The position numbers and the translations under genes are program-made. From the NCBI GenBank assembly GCA_017504625.1, contig JAFVQU010000006.1, positions 48,936-112,935 of the forward strand: DNA of 64,000 nucleotides, written 5' to 3'. This DNA comes from Clostridia bacterium (GTDB lineage: Bacteria; Bacillota; Clostridia; Oscillospirales; CAG-272). The notes below the pieces were generated by a model that ran no database searches, had not been told where the DNA came from, and saw nothing but the letters and a program-made list of their open reading frames with translations. Of this stretch, positions 40,345-50,118 are shown one piece after another (position 1 is the stretch's first letter; every line of letters begins with the position of its first letter).

Positions 40345-41642
40345 AGCAACACGATTTCAGAGCCGAGGTTGACGAATACGGCAAAACGAAAATAGTCGTC
40401 GCGGACGCTCCCAAAAGAAGAAAGATAGATATAGTCCCCATGATAGTCTGCTTCTTTATCGCGCTTTTCATGTGGATATATATGATAAATCTCAACGACA
40501 CCGGCGTTACGGCGACTATGACGCTCCCTATCGAGATTGAGGGAATTGACGAGCTTCGCGCAAACTCGGGCATGATGCTCTACGGCGTGGACAAGGAGGA
40601 GGTCGTTATCACCGTCAAGGGCTCGAACCGAGATATCAAGCGATTTACTCAGGCAGATTACCGCGCCTCGATAAACGTGGGCGATATTACTCAGTCGGGC
40701 AGACACAGCCGCACGGTTTTGATAAGCGTGCCGACGGGCTCGACTATCACGGTTGAAACGAAGGAGCATTTGTCGGTCAACTTCTATACCGACGTGAATA
40801 TTACCAAGAAGGTGCCCTTTGACTTCGTTCAGGGCAACTGGATAACCAATCCGAGCTACACCTACACGATAGAGAAGAACGCGGACTTCGTTGACGTTTC
40901 GGGTCCTAAGTCGATAATTGATACGATAGAAGCGGCAAGGTTCCGCATTCCCGACGACAAGTACGAGACCGGTACCAATTTCTCGGGCTTTGCGCTCTCC
41001 TTCCTTGACAAGAACGGTGACAGCGTGACGTACGACAGCAGCGTAGTGAACTATTCCACGAGCAACATTTCGGTCAAGGTTATAGTCAGCACGAAAAAGC
41101 TTATTCCGCTTGAGATCAAATTGCCAGAAGGCGTAAGCGGAATACACGCAAATCCCGGAATTGACAGTATTTACGTTCAGGGTGACCCCTACCTTTTGGC
41201 TTCGGTCAACAAGTACACGGTCACGCTCAGCGAGGAGGACATCGCGGCGGGCGGAACTATACTGTTCACCCTTACGGGTGAGGATCTTCCGGGCGGCGTA
41301 AGCTTTGTTACTCCCGACCAGATCTTGAGAATAACTATAGTGCCTCTTGAGCTTGAAGGAAGCGACGCTGCTAACGCGGACGTGAGTGAACCCGAGGAAA
41401 GCTCATATTACGTGAGTGAAACCGAGGAAAGCTCAGATTACTCGATCGGAGAAGAAACGAGCGGAAGCGACGTGACCGAAAACACCGCAGAGGCAACCGA
41501 GGATACCGCAGTGGCAACCGAGGATACCGCAGAGGCAACCGAGGATACCACAGTGGCAAATGAGGATACCGCGGAGGTGACCGAAAATACCACGGAGGTG
41601 ACCGAAAATACCACGGAGGCAAACGAAAATGCCACAGAGTAA
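40341..41642 (+). CDS. cdaR: CdaR, YbbR-domain regulator of CdaA
   Basis: 433 aa. One N-terminal TM helix (about 31-51, IVPMIVCFFIALFMWIYM) is followed by tandem extracytoplasmic YbbR domains (about 55-340) and a C-terminal tail of about 70 residues composed of 7-residue Thr/Glu repeats. CdaR binds CdaA and modulates c-di-AMP synthesis. The ATGA overlap with cdaA shows coupling. In many Firmicutes glmM follows; here a COG2509 oxidoreductase overlaps instead. Confidence 0.93.
   Translation: MKQHDFRAEVDEYGKTKIVVADAPKRRKIDIVPMIVCFFIALFMWIYMINLNDTGVTATMTLPIEIEGIDELRANSGMMLYGVDKEEVVITVKGSNRDIKRFTQADYRASINVGDITQSGRHSRTVLISVPTGSTITVETKEHLSVNFYTDVNITKKVPFDFVQGNWITNPSYTYTIEKNADFVDVSGPKSIIDTIEAARFRIPDDKYETGTNFSGFALSFLDKNGDSVTYDSSVVNYSTSNISVKVIVSTKKLIPLEIKLPEGVSGIHANPGIDSIYVQGDPYLLASVNKYTVTLSEEDIAAGGTILFTLTGEDLPGGVSFVTPDQILRITIVPLELEGSDAANADVSEPEESSYYVSETEESSDYSIGEETSGSDVTENTAEATEDTAVATEDTAEATEDTTVANEDTAEVTENTTEVTENTTEANENATE
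41472..41640 (+). repeat. 21-bp tandem coding repeat in cdaR
   Basis: About eight degenerate 21-bp units encode the heptad E-A/V-T-E-D/N-T-A/T. The unit keeps the frame, so slippage would change tail length only. The last unit contains the ribosome-binding site and start of the next gene. Confidence 0.8.
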
Positions 41643-43260
41643 AAGAGTATTCATACTCGACGGCATTGCGTTATCTCCCGACGACGATCCATCAAAGGCG
41701 CTTGACACGGCGAGAAAAAAATTTCGGTCGGTCGGAGTGTCGGATAAGGATCTTGAGCTTAGCATATACAAAAAATCGGTCGACGCGAGAAAAAAGAGCG
41801 ATATTAAGCTCGTTTACTCGGTCATGGCTACCCCGAAGGGCGAGAGCGGAGTAATATCGGGCAGACTTGAGCGCATAGGCGCGCGAGAGCTGACGCTTGA
41901 AGCACTCTCCTTTGAATACGGCAACGAAAGGCTTAAGGCGCGGCCGCTGGTGGTCGGCATGGGCCCCGCGGGACTCTTTTGTGCCTTGCTCCTTGCCGAG
42001 CAGGGATACAGTCCGATAATAATCGACAGAGGCGACTCGGTCTATGATAGAGTAGAGTCGCTCTCTCGTTTTTACAGGGAGCATACGCTTGACGTTGAGT
42101 CGAATATACAGTTTGGCGCGGGCGGTGCGGGAACGTTTTCGGACGGAAAGCTATTGACGAGGATTAACGACCCGAAATGCTCGCTCGTTCTTGAAACCTT
42201 CAAAAAATTCGGCGCGCCCGAGGATATTACGCTCAAGGCAAAGCCGCATATAGGCACGGACATACTGAGAGCGGTGATAGACAATATGCTCTCGCACCTT
42301 GAAGGGTTGGGGGCTGAGGTCATTTACAGATGCAGACTTGACAGTCTGTGCGAAAACCCCGACGGCAGTGTGACGGCGCATACGACACGCGGCGATATCG
42401 TCTGCGGCGCGGTAGTCCTGGCTCTCGGACACAGCGCGAGAGATACTTACAAAAAGCTTATTGAAGATCAGTTTGCAATAGTGCCGAAGCCTATTTCGGT
42501 CGGTGTGAGAATAGAGCACAGACGCGCGGATATTGAAAAGGCTCTTTACGGAGATCTGGCGGGACACGCGGCGCTTGGAGCTGCCGAGTACGTGCTTTCC
42601 GACACGAAGGGCGAGCGCGGCGTTTACACCTTCTGTATGTGCCCGGGCGGCGAGGTCGTCGCGGCGGCAAGCGAGGAGGGCGGAGTCGTGGTCAACGGTA
42701 TGAGCTCGTACGCGCGTGACGGAGTGAACTCCAACTGCGCGGTGGCGGTATCTATCCGCCCTGACGAGTTTGAGGCGGTTGACGGAAACGGAGCGCTTGG
42801 CGCGATTGAATTCCAGAGAGCGATAGAGCGACGCGCATATATGGCGGGCGGTGGAGGATACGCCGTACCCGTGCAGACTGTGGGCGATTTTACGTCGGGC
42901 AGATCGGGAAGCCAGCCTTCCTACGTTATGCCGACCTATATGAACGGAGAAAACTTCAAGGTGGCGTCGCTTGACGACGTATTGCCCGAGGCAGTTTGCA
43001 GGTCGCTCCGTTACGGACTTGCAAGCTTTGATAAAAAGATAAACGGATTTGCACGCCCCGACGCGCTTTTGTCGGCGGCAGAAACGAGAACCTCTGCTCC
43101 CGTAAGAATTTTGAGGGGAGAGAATATGACCGCGCTTGGCAAGGAGAATATTTATCCTTGCGGCGAGGGCGCGGGATACGCGGGTGGAATCACCAGCGCG
43201 GCGGTTGACGGCATCAAGGTCGCTATGGCGATGATCGGAAAATACCGCCCGATCGAATAA
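41629..43260 (+). CDS. FAD-dependent oxidoreductase, COG2509
   Basis: 543 aa. An N-terminal about 100-residue region with a ferredoxin-like look precedes the FAD-binding GMGPAGLFCALLLAEQGY dinucleotide fold; GAGGAGTFSDGKL and the C-terminal PCGEGAGYAGGITSAAVDG are hallmarks of COG2509 dehydrogenases. Substrate unknown. It overlaps cdaR by 14 bp, with GGAGG embedded in the cdaR repeat, so its translation is tied to the c-di-AMP operon. Confidence 0.88.
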   Translation: MPQSKRVFILDGIALSPDDDPSKALDTARKKFRSVGVSDKDLELSIYKKSVDARKKSDIKLVYSVMATPKGESGVISGRLERIGARELTLEALSFEYGNERLKARPLVVGMGPAGLFCALLLAEQGYSPIIIDRGDSVYDRVESLSRFYREHTLDVESNIQFGAGGAGTFSDGKLLTRINDPKCSLVLETFKKFGAPEDITLKAKPHIGTDILRAVIDNMLSHLEGLGAEVIYRCRLDSLCENPDGSVTAHTTRGDIVCGAVVLALGHSARDTYKKLIEDQFAIVPKPISVGVRIEHRRADIEKALYGDLAGHAALGAAEYVLSDTKGERGVYTFCMCPGGEVVAAASEEGGVVVNGMSSYARDGVNSNCAVAVSIRPDEFEAVDGNGALGAIEFQRAIERRAYMAGGGGYAVPVQTVGDFTSGRSGSQPSYVMPTYMNGENFKVASLDDVLPEAVCRSLRYGLASFDKKINGFARPDALLSAAETRTSAPVRILRGENMTALGKENIYPCGEGAGYAGGITSAAVDGIKVAMAMIGKYRPIE

Positions 43261-43301
43261 AAGGTCGGATAATTGCTTGAAAGCATAAAGTGATTTTGCA
43301 A

Positions 43302-43325
43302 GCCTCCCTTTACACGAAGGGAGGC
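43302..43325 (+). terminator. Hairpin after the COG2509 gene
   Basis: The 9-bp stem GCCTCCCTT/AAGGGAGGC (43302-43310 with 43317-43325) lacks a T-tract. The remaining gap to recJ holds a GATGC/GCATC palindrome near 43390-43406 and no clear consensus promoter. Confidence 0.5.
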
Positions 43326-43440
43326 GCGCGAAATAAGACATTACGGCTTATTTGGAGAGCCGTGGGCTTTGCGCCGCTATGACGGCGTTTGATGCATCAC
43401 GCATCATATTGACTTTGATTATAATTTTTGGAGAATATAG

Positions 43441-45618
43441 ATGAAGTTTACTGATGAGAAAAAGGTCTGGTCGTTGCGGTATACGCCCGGAAATTGCGAG
43501 GTTGACACCGCTATTGACTCAATTTCGGCAGAGCTTGGCATTTCAAGAGTAGCGGCAAGACTTATTTACAACAGAGGACACAGGGATATCCCTGCGTCAA
43601 GGGATTTTCTCAATACCACGCTTGACATCCTTCACGATCCCTACGTTATGAAGGATATGGAAAAGGCGGTCGCAAGAATTGAGAAGGCAATTGAAAACGG
43701 GGAAAAGATCACGGTCTACGGCGACTACGACGTTGACGGAGTGACCGCGGTTACCTTGATATATCTCTATCTTCGCTCGCTCGGCGCAAACGTAGATTAC
43801 TACATTCCGTCAAGAGCGAAGGAGGGCTACGGTGTTTCAAGGGTAGCCATAGACAAGCTCTGTGAGAGAGGAACAAAGCTTATCGTTACCGTTGATACGG
43901 GTATTACGGCAAACGACGAGGTCGATTACGCGCGCGCGCTCGGCATCGACACGGTCGTGACCGACCACCACGAGTGCCACGGCACGCTGCCTACGGCTTG
44001 CGCGGTGGTAAACCCCCACAGGCCCGATTGCCCCTATCCCTTTAAGGAGCTTGCGGGTGTCGGAGTCGTATTCAAGCTTGCTTGCGCGTATGAATTAAGA
44101 CGCTCTGCGGGTGAGGATTTTGTTTCCGTAATGGAGAGAATGTGCGCGCGCTACGTCGATCTCGTTGCTATCGGAACGGTTGCCGACGTTATGCCGCTTA
44201 TCGACGAGAACAGAATTATCGTCAAGCGCGGTCTTGAAATGATCGAGCAGACTGACAGATGCGGCCTTGCGGCGCTTATCGACGCCATCAACAACGCGGG
44301 CAACGGCGAGCGCGTGGTAGCAAAGAAGCGCAAGGTCAACGCGGGCTTTATCGGATTTGGCATTGCGCCGAGGATAAACGCGGCGGGCAGAATAAGCTCG
44401 GCGCAAAAGGCGGTCGCTCTGCTTTTGTCGGAGAACAAGAGCGAGGCGGCGGGAATGGCGCGCGAGCTTTGCGAGATAAATCTTCGCCGTCAGGCAGAGG
44501 AGAACACCATCGCCGAGCAGGCTTACGCCAAGATCGCAGAAAAGCATAATTTTGAAACTGACAGAGTTATCGTGCTCGATCACGACGAGTGGCAGCAGGG
44601 AATAATAGGTATAGTCGCGTCGAGAATAACCGAGAAATTCGGGCTTCCCTCTATCCTTATCTCCTTTGACGGCGCGGTTTCGGGCGAGCCGAGCGGCTTA
44701 GACGTCGGAAAGGGCTCGGGCAGAAGCATCAAGGGAATGAATCTCGTTGAGGCGCTTGACCATTGCCGCGATCTGCTCGTCAGATTCGGCGGACACGAGC
44801 TTGCGGCGGGACTTTCGGTGACGAGAGATAAGGTCGACGAGTTCAGACGAAAGATAAACGAATACGCAAGAGAAAGGCTGACCGAGAATCTCTCGGTTAT
44901 GAGATACGAGGCAGATTGCGTTCTTGAGAGCGCGGATATAACCGTAAGAACGGTAAACGAGATCAATATGCTCGAGCCGTTTGGCGTGGCAAATCAGACT
45001 CCCTCGTTTATCGTGCGCGAGCTTACTCTTGACAAGATAATTCCCATGGGCGCGGGCAAGCACTCAAAGCTTATGCTCACGCTTGACGGACGCAGCTATC
45101 AGGCGGTATATTTCGGCACGAGCGCGGGCGAGCTTGATTTTTATCCGGGCGAGAAGCTTGATCTTTTGTGCCAGATAGGGCTTAACGAATTCAGGGGGCA
45201 GACAAGCCTTCAGCTTATCGTTCAGGACGTAAGACTTGCCGACAGCGAAAGAGAAAAATACGAGGGCGAGATCGAGAGATACAGGGAGATAGTCGGTGGC
45301 GCGAGCTTTGAATACGCCGAGAATATCATTCCTTCAAGATCGGACGCGGCGGAGCTTTACAAATTTTTCGTAAAGGAAAACGCAGCGGGAAATTACAGAT
45401 TTACATACAGAATGCTTCAGTCACAGCTTGCGCGAAGCAGACATAATATGAATTATTCAAAGCTGAGATTTGCGCTCATGATACTTCGTGATATGCAGGT
45501 CTGCAGCCTTGACGAGAGCACCGAGGATGTCGTATCGGTAGAGGTACGCCCGAGGGCAGAGAAAACCAGCATAGAAAAATCAAGCACCTACCGCACCTTA
45601 AGCGAGCAGATGGCGTAG
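43441..45618 (+). CDS. recJ: Single-stranded-DNA exonuclease RecJ
   Basis: 725 aa. DHH phosphoesterase motifs are GDYDVDG (94-100), VDTG (151-154) and TDHHE (174-178); DHHA1 features (GFGIAPRINAAGRI, RFGGHELAAGLS) and an OB-fold follow. A C-terminal extension of about 170 residues follows the core, as in Firmicutes RecJ. It degrades ssDNA 5' to 3' in repair. GGAG lies before the ATG. It is followed 37 bp later by rel. Confidence 0.96.
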   Translation: MKFTDEKKVWSLRYTPGNCEVDTAIDSISAELGISRVAARLIYNRGHRDIPASRDFLNTTLDILHDPYVMKDMEKAVARIEKAIENGEKITVYGDYDVDGVTAVTLIYLYLRSLGANVDYYIPSRAKEGYGVSRVAIDKLCERGTKLIVTVDTGITANDEVDYARALGIDTVVTDHHECHGTLPTACAVVNPHRPDCPYPFKELAGVGVVFKLACAYELRRSAGEDFVSVMERMCARYVDLVAIGTVADVMPLIDENRIIVKRGLEMIEQTDRCGLAALIDAINNAGNGERVVAKKRKVNAGFIGFGIAPRINAAGRISSAQKAVALLLSENKSEAAGMARELCEINLRRQAEENTIAEQAYAKIAEKHNFETDRVIVLDHDEWQQGIIGIVASRITEKFGLPSILISFDGAVSGEPSGLDVGKGSGRSIKGMNLVEALDHCRDLLVRFGGHELAAGLSVTRDKVDEFRRKINEYARERLTENLSVMRYEADCVLESADITVRTVNEINMLEPFGVANQTPSFIVRELTLDKIIPMGAGKHSKLMLTLDGRSYQAVYFGTSAGELDFYPGEKLDLLCQIGLNEFRGQTSLQLIVQDVRLADSEREKYEGEIERYREIVGGASFEYAENIIPSRSDAAELYKFFVKENAAGNYRFTYRMLQSQLARSRHNMNYSKLRFALMILRDMQVCSLDESTEDVVSVEVRPRAEKTSIEKSSTYRTLSEQMA

Positions 45619-45655
45619 CGGCGGGGCTTGAGAGCCATTTTTACGGGAGCAGATT

Positions 45656-47884
45656 ATGAACGAGAACAATGAGAGGATCGAGATGAGTGTCAAGAGATTG
45701 ATCGACCTGTTGAAGATTACGGGTAAAAATTACGATCTTGACAAGATAAACACGGCGTACGAGTATGCCGCGGCACTTCACGAGGGGCAGTTCCGCGCAA
45801 GCGGTGAGCCTTATATTTCGCATCCTCTGGCAGTTGCGGAGATAGTTGCGGGACTTGAGCTTGACACCGACTCTATCTGCGCGGCGCTTTTGCACGATAC
45901 GGTCGAGGACTGCTCGGACAGGACCGACTTAAAGGAGATCAAAAAAATATTCGGTGAGGACGTGGCGATACTCGTTGACGGACTTACAAAGATCGTTGAC
46001 ATGCAGGTCGACGACAAGGAGGAGCAGGAGATCGAGAACATCCGAAAAATGCTTCTCGCTATGTCGCGCGACGTAAGAGTTATATTCATCAAGCTCTGCG
46101 ACAGACTTCACAATATGAGAACGCTTGAGGCAAAGCCCGAGCATAAGAGAAGGATAACCGCGCTTGAAACGATGCAGGTCTACGCACCCTTGGCGCACCG
46201 ACTTGGTATGCAGAAGATCAAGCAGGAGCTTGAAAACATCGGTCTTCGCCACCTCGACCCCATCGGTTATAGCGAGGTCAAGGAGAATATTGAGAAGAAG
46301 TACGGCACGAGCTTAAACTTCATTGAGCATATAAGAACGCAGATATCAAGCAAGCTTGGTGAAAACAAGATAAACTTCTATCTTGAGGGACGAATCAAGA
46401 CGGTCTACAGCCTTTACAAGAAGATGTATAATCAGAACAAGGCGTTTGACCAGATATACGACTTCTACGCCCTCAGAGTTATCGTTGATACCGAGCTTGA
46501 GTGCTACACCGTGCTTGGTATCATTCACGAGATGTTCAAGTCTATCCCGGGTAGATTCAAGGACTACATCTCAACGCCGAAGCCCAATATGTACCGCTCG
46601 CTTCACACTACGGTCATCGGACGCGACGGTATACCCTTTGAGGTACAGATAAGAACGCGCGAGATGCACCATATCGCAGAATACGGTGTGGCGGCGCATT
46701 GGAAGTACAAGTCGGGAGCGTCGAGCAAGGAGGAGATGGATAAGAAGCTTGAGTGGATCGCCAAGCTCATTGAAACCGAGGACAACGCGCGCGATCCCGA
46801 GGAGTTCATCCACGCGCTCAAGACCGACATTTTCCACGACGAAGTATTCGTCTTTACCCCCAAGGGCGACGTTATCGCAATGCCTCAGGGCGCAACTGTT
46901 ATTGACTTTGCGTACTCTATCCACTCTGCCGTCGGTAACAAGATGATCGGCGCGAAGATAAACGGAATGATAGTGCCTATCGATCGCGTCGTGCAGAACG
47001 GTGAGATCGTTGAGATCTTGACCTCCTCCACCACAAAGGGCCCGAGCCGAGATTGGCTGGGCATCGTCAAGACGAGCGAGGCGAGATCCAAGATCCGCCA
47101 GTGGTTCAAGAAGGAGCAGAGGGACGAGAACATCGAGCTTGGCAAGTCGATGGTCGACGCCGAGATCAAGAAGCACGGCGTAAGAATAAGCGAGGCAGAG
47201 AAGAACGAGATAATCGGCTCTATCGCGCAGAGGATCGGATTTATGAGCTCCTACGACCTTTATAATACGGTCGGATACGGCGGAATTTCGGTCAACAAGT
47301 TCTCAACCAAGCTCAAGGAAGAGCTTAACAAGATAGCCGAGGCTCAGGCTGAGCCCGTCGTTATCACCGAGGAGGACATGGTTCAGAAGAGCAAGCCCCG
47401 CCACCTCAAGTCGAACAGCGGAATTATCGTTGACGGCGAGGTCGGTTGTCAGGTCAAGTTCGCAAAGTGCTGCAATCCTCTCCCTGGCGACGACGTTATC
47501 GGATTTATTACCAAGGGTTACGGAATTTCTATTCATAAAAAGGACTGCCCCAACGTTATTGAGGGCAGAAAGAACGAGGCGACGCTTGACAGATGGGTCA
47601 CGGCGCACTGGGAAAGCGCCGACGAGAGCGCCGGTTCAAAGAGTGTTTACGAGGCACTCCTCCAGCTCTTTACCGAGGATAGAGTCGGTATGCTTGCCGA
47701 CATTGCCGTCGCGCTTGCAGATATGAAGGTGGCTATCCTGCACGTCAACTCGCAAAAGCGCGCTAACGGCAGATGTATCATCAGTCTTAAGGTCAGCTGC
47801 AAGAATATCGAGCATTACAACTCTATCGTTTCGCGCCTGCGCTCACTCGACGGAGTTGAGAGTGTAGCCCGCGGATTTTCGTGA
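45656..47884 (+). CDS. rel: Bifunctional (p)ppGpp synthetase/hydrolase Rel
   Basis: 742 aa. The HD hydrolase keeps its metal site (His56, HDTVED at 80-85), so hydrolysis should be active. The synthetase domain (about 240-350, with FKDYISTPKPNMYRSLHTTVIG) is intact, followed by TGS (VFTPKGDVIAMPQGATVIDFAY), helical and zinc-finger segments, and a C-terminal ACT domain. It controls the stringent response. The order recJ-rel-dtd is common in Firmicutes. Confidence 0.97.
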   Translation: MNENNERIEMSVKRLIDLLKITGKNYDLDKINTAYEYAAALHEGQFRASGEPYISHPLAVAEIVAGLELDTDSICAALLHDTVEDCSDRTDLKEIKKIFGEDVAILVDGLTKIVDMQVDDKEEQEIENIRKMLLAMSRDVRVIFIKLCDRLHNMRTLEAKPEHKRRITALETMQVYAPLAHRLGMQKIKQELENIGLRHLDPIGYSEVKENIEKKYGTSLNFIEHIRTQISSKLGENKINFYLEGRIKTVYSLYKKMYNQNKAFDQIYDFYALRVIVDTELECYTVLGIIHEMFKSIPGRFKDYISTPKPNMYRSLHTTVIGRDGIPFEVQIRTREMHHIAEYGVAAHWKYKSGASSKEEMDKKLEWIAKLIETEDNARDPEEFIHALKTDIFHDEVFVFTPKGDVIAMPQGATVIDFAYSIHSAVGNKMIGAKINGMIVPIDRVVQNGEIVEILTSSTTKGPSRDWLGIVKTSEARSKIRQWFKKEQRDENIELGKSMVDAEIKKHGVRISEAEKNEIIGSIAQRIGFMSSYDLYNTVGYGGISVNKFSTKLKEELNKIAEAQAEPVVITEEDMVQKSKPRHLKSNSGIIVDGEVGCQVKFAKCCNPLPGDDVIGFITKGYGISIHKKDCPNVIEGRKNEATLDRWVTAHWESADESAGSKSVYEALLQLFTEDRVGMLADIAVALADMKVAILHVNSQKRANGRCIISLKVSCKNIEHYNSIVSRLRSLDGVESVARGFS

Positions 47885-47895
47885 GGGGAGGCGGT

Positions 47896-47921
47896 GTGAC
47901 TTTTCTTGAAAGAAAAGTCAC
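47896..47921. repeat. Hairpin repeat with CTTGAAAG core
   Basis: GTGACTTTTCT pairs with AGAAAAGTCAC (47896-47906 with 47911-47921) around TGAA, 12 bp after the rel stop. It shares the (C)TT-GAA-AG loop type with the longer hairpin at 63306-63350; both follow stop codons. Confidence 0.65.
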
Positions 47922-48027
47922 CAAAAGAACTTCACACGGACAAGGTTAAAGGCTCTCGCCGAAAGGGTTTTAAAAAGGGCTTGATAGGAAAACTAAATTT
48001 ATATAAGTTGTTTTAAGGTTAAGAAAA

Positions 48028-48489
48028 ATGAAAGCAGTACTTCAAAGAGTAAGTGAAGCGTCGGTCAAGGTTGACGGCGCGGTGGTTGGAAGCTGCGGCG
48101 CGGGGTTGATGATTTTGCTCGGCGTAGCGCAGGGAGATAGCGAGGAGGACGCAAGATTACTTGCGACAAAAATTGCAAATCTCCGTATTTTCTGCGACGG
48201 CGCGGGAAAAATGAATTTGTCGGTCAAGGATATTGACGGCGAGGCGCTCGTGATCTCGCAGTTCACTCTTATGGCAAACTACAAAAAGGGCAACCGCCCC
48301 GACTATCTTGAGTCCGCCCCGCCTGCCGAGGCTGATCGGCTTTACGAATATTTCAAGTCGCTTATGGCGGTCGAGCTACGTCACGTCGGATGCGGAATAT
48401 TCGGCGCTGATATGAAGGTATCGCTTACAAACGACGGCCCCGTGACAATAGTTATGGACAGTGAGGTCTTGAAAAAGAAAAAGGCGTAA
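48028..48489 (+). CDS. dtd: D-aminoacyl-tRNA deacylase
   Basis: 153 aa. SQFTLMA (77-83) and NDGPVT (135-140) are the conserved active-site motifs of DTD. It hydrolyses D-amino acids from tRNA. It is placed after rel, the usual context. Confidence 0.97.
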   Translation: MKAVLQRVSEASVKVDGAVVGSCGAGLMILLGVAQGDSEEDARLLATKIANLRIFCDGAGKMNLSVKDIDGEALVISQFTLMANYKKGNRPDYLESAPPAEADRLYEYFKSLMAVELRHVGCGIFGADMKVSLTNDGPVTIVMDSEVLKKKKA

Positions 48490-48564
48490 AGCGGCTTGAA
48501 TGACGGCTTTTCGCTATGAAAACGCTTGACAAAATCAAGAAAATGAAAGAGAAGGATCAAAGCT

Positions 48565-50058
48565 ATGAAGCTTGAAGTGATCGGAAACATAAATAAATAC
48601 TACGTGCAGACGCTTTGCATGATATTCTTCCCGGGAGAGAAATTTTCCGAGAAGGAGGAGGCGCGCGACGACTCGCCCGAGCTTTCTCTCATGCTCAGCG
48701 AGAGGGAGGACGGACTTTGCGTCTTTGCCGAGCTTAGCATCGGTGACAGGAGCGCAAGCTGTGAAAAAATATATCCCCTGCGCGACGACGTGACCTACGA
48801 CAGACTCAAAAAGATCGCCGTCGGTGACGCGGTCTTGTCAATCTGCCGCGAGGTCGTCAATTACAGACCGTCCTGGGGAATGCTCGTCGGAGTAAGACCG
48901 AGCAAGGTAGCAACCGAAATGCTCTCTGAGGGTATGTCAAAGACCAAGGTCAAAAAGACGCTTGTCAGCGACTACTTCGTAATACCCAAAAAGGCGGCGC
49001 TTGCTGTTGACGTGGCTCTTGCCGAGGCAGAATTCGTTCAGGCAGTTGATCCGCTTGCGTGCAGCGTATATATTTCAATACCTTTCTGCCCGACCAGATG
49101 CGCATATTGCTCCTTCGTGTCATATACTTCAAAGAGGCTGCTTGACACGATACCCGACTATCTCTTAATGCTTGAGGACGAGATAAATATGACCTTTGAC
49201 GAGATAAGGAGGCTTGGACTTCACGTCAAGACGGTTTATATCGGCGGCGGTACGCCCACGACTCTTGACGAGGTACAGCTAAAGCATCTTTTGTCGGTCA
49301 TAGATAAGAATATTGACGTATCGACGCTTGAGGAATACACGCTTGAGGCGGGACGCCCCGACACGATAACCGAGGAGAAGATGCGTATCGCGCGCGAGTT
49401 TGGCGTTAACAGAATAAGCGTAAATCCGCAGACGCTCAACGACGACGTGCTTCGTCTTATCGGCCGCGCGCACACTGCCGACGATTTCCTCCGCGCTTAC
49501 GAGATGGCAAGAAAATCGGGAATTCCGATAATCAACACCGACGTTATCGCGGGCTTGCCCGGTGATAAATTCGCAAGCTTCTCGGATTCGTTTGACAAAA
49601 TAATCAAGCTTCGTCCCGAAAATATAACCGTACATACCTTCAGCGTAAAGAAGGCGAGCGACGCGCTCAAGAGCTTCAGCCACGTTTACTCGGCAAGGGG
49701 CGGCGACGTCGGTAAATGCGTTGACTACTCGCAGATAACCGCTATGCACGAGGGCTACGCGCCCTACTATATGTACCGTCAGAAGAACACGGTCGGCAAT
49801 TTTGAAAACGTCGGCTTTGCCATTGACGGCAAAAAGGGACTTTACAACATCTATATGATGGAGGAGATACACTCAATTTTCGCGTGCGGCGCGGGCGCGG
49901 TGTCAAAATTCGTTGATTTTGCCCCCGTAAACGGCGAAAAGAGAGTGATAGAGCGCTTCTTTAATCAGAAATACCCGTATGAATACTTATCGGACAACAA
50001 AAACGAGCAAAAGATAGAGGCGGCTCGTGAATTCTACGTCCGCAGAGGGCTCGTTTAA
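48565..50058 (+). CDS. hemZ: HemZ-type radical SAM protein
   Basis: 497 aa. A roughly 165-residue N-terminal domain precedes the radical SAM motif CPTRCAYC (175, 179, 182). YIGGGTPTTLDE, NRISVNPQTLNDDVLRLIGRAHT and the HemN-type ENITVHTFSVKKAS follow. Length and N-terminal domain match HemZ (coproporphyrinogen III dehydrogenase-like) of Firmicutes. No other heme genes are in the window, so the substrate is uncertain. AGAAGGA precedes the ATG. Confidence 0.9.
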   Translation: MKLEVIGNINKYYVQTLCMIFFPGEKFSEKEEARDDSPELSLMLSEREDGLCVFAELSIGDRSASCEKIYPLRDDVTYDRLKKIAVGDAVLSICREVVNYRPSWGMLVGVRPSKVATEMLSEGMSKTKVKKTLVSDYFVIPKKAALAVDVALAEAEFVQAVDPLACSVYISIPFCPTRCAYCSFVSYTSKRLLDTIPDYLLMLEDEINMTFDEIRRLGLHVKTVYIGGGTPTTLDEVQLKHLLSVIDKNIDVSTLEEYTLEAGRPDTITEEKMRIAREFGVNRISVNPQTLNDDVLRLIGRAHTADDFLRAYEMARKSGIPIINTDVIAGLPGDKFASFSDSFDKIIKLRPENITVHTFSVKKASDALKSFSHVYSARGGDVGKCVDYSQITAMHEGYAPYYMYRQKNTVGNFENVGFAIDGKKGLYNIYMMEEIHSIFACGAGAVSKFVDFAPVNGEKRVIERFFNQKYPYEYLSDNKNEQKIEAAREFYVRRGLV

Positions 50059-50118
50059 TCAGAGAGGACGTCCGAGCGTATTTTTCGGAGCTGAACATAC
50101 AATTTATTGGAGGTTAAT

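Noticed and set aside
25733-41640. Short tandem repeats considered as CRISPR arrays (25733-25793, 28608-28740, 41472-41640)
   Set aside because: All are in-frame coding repeats without unique spacers, inside well-supported genes.
42151-43341. Minus-strand open frame antisense to the COG2509 gene (396 aa)
   Set aside because: Basic, Arg/His/Ser-rich shadow without start signals.
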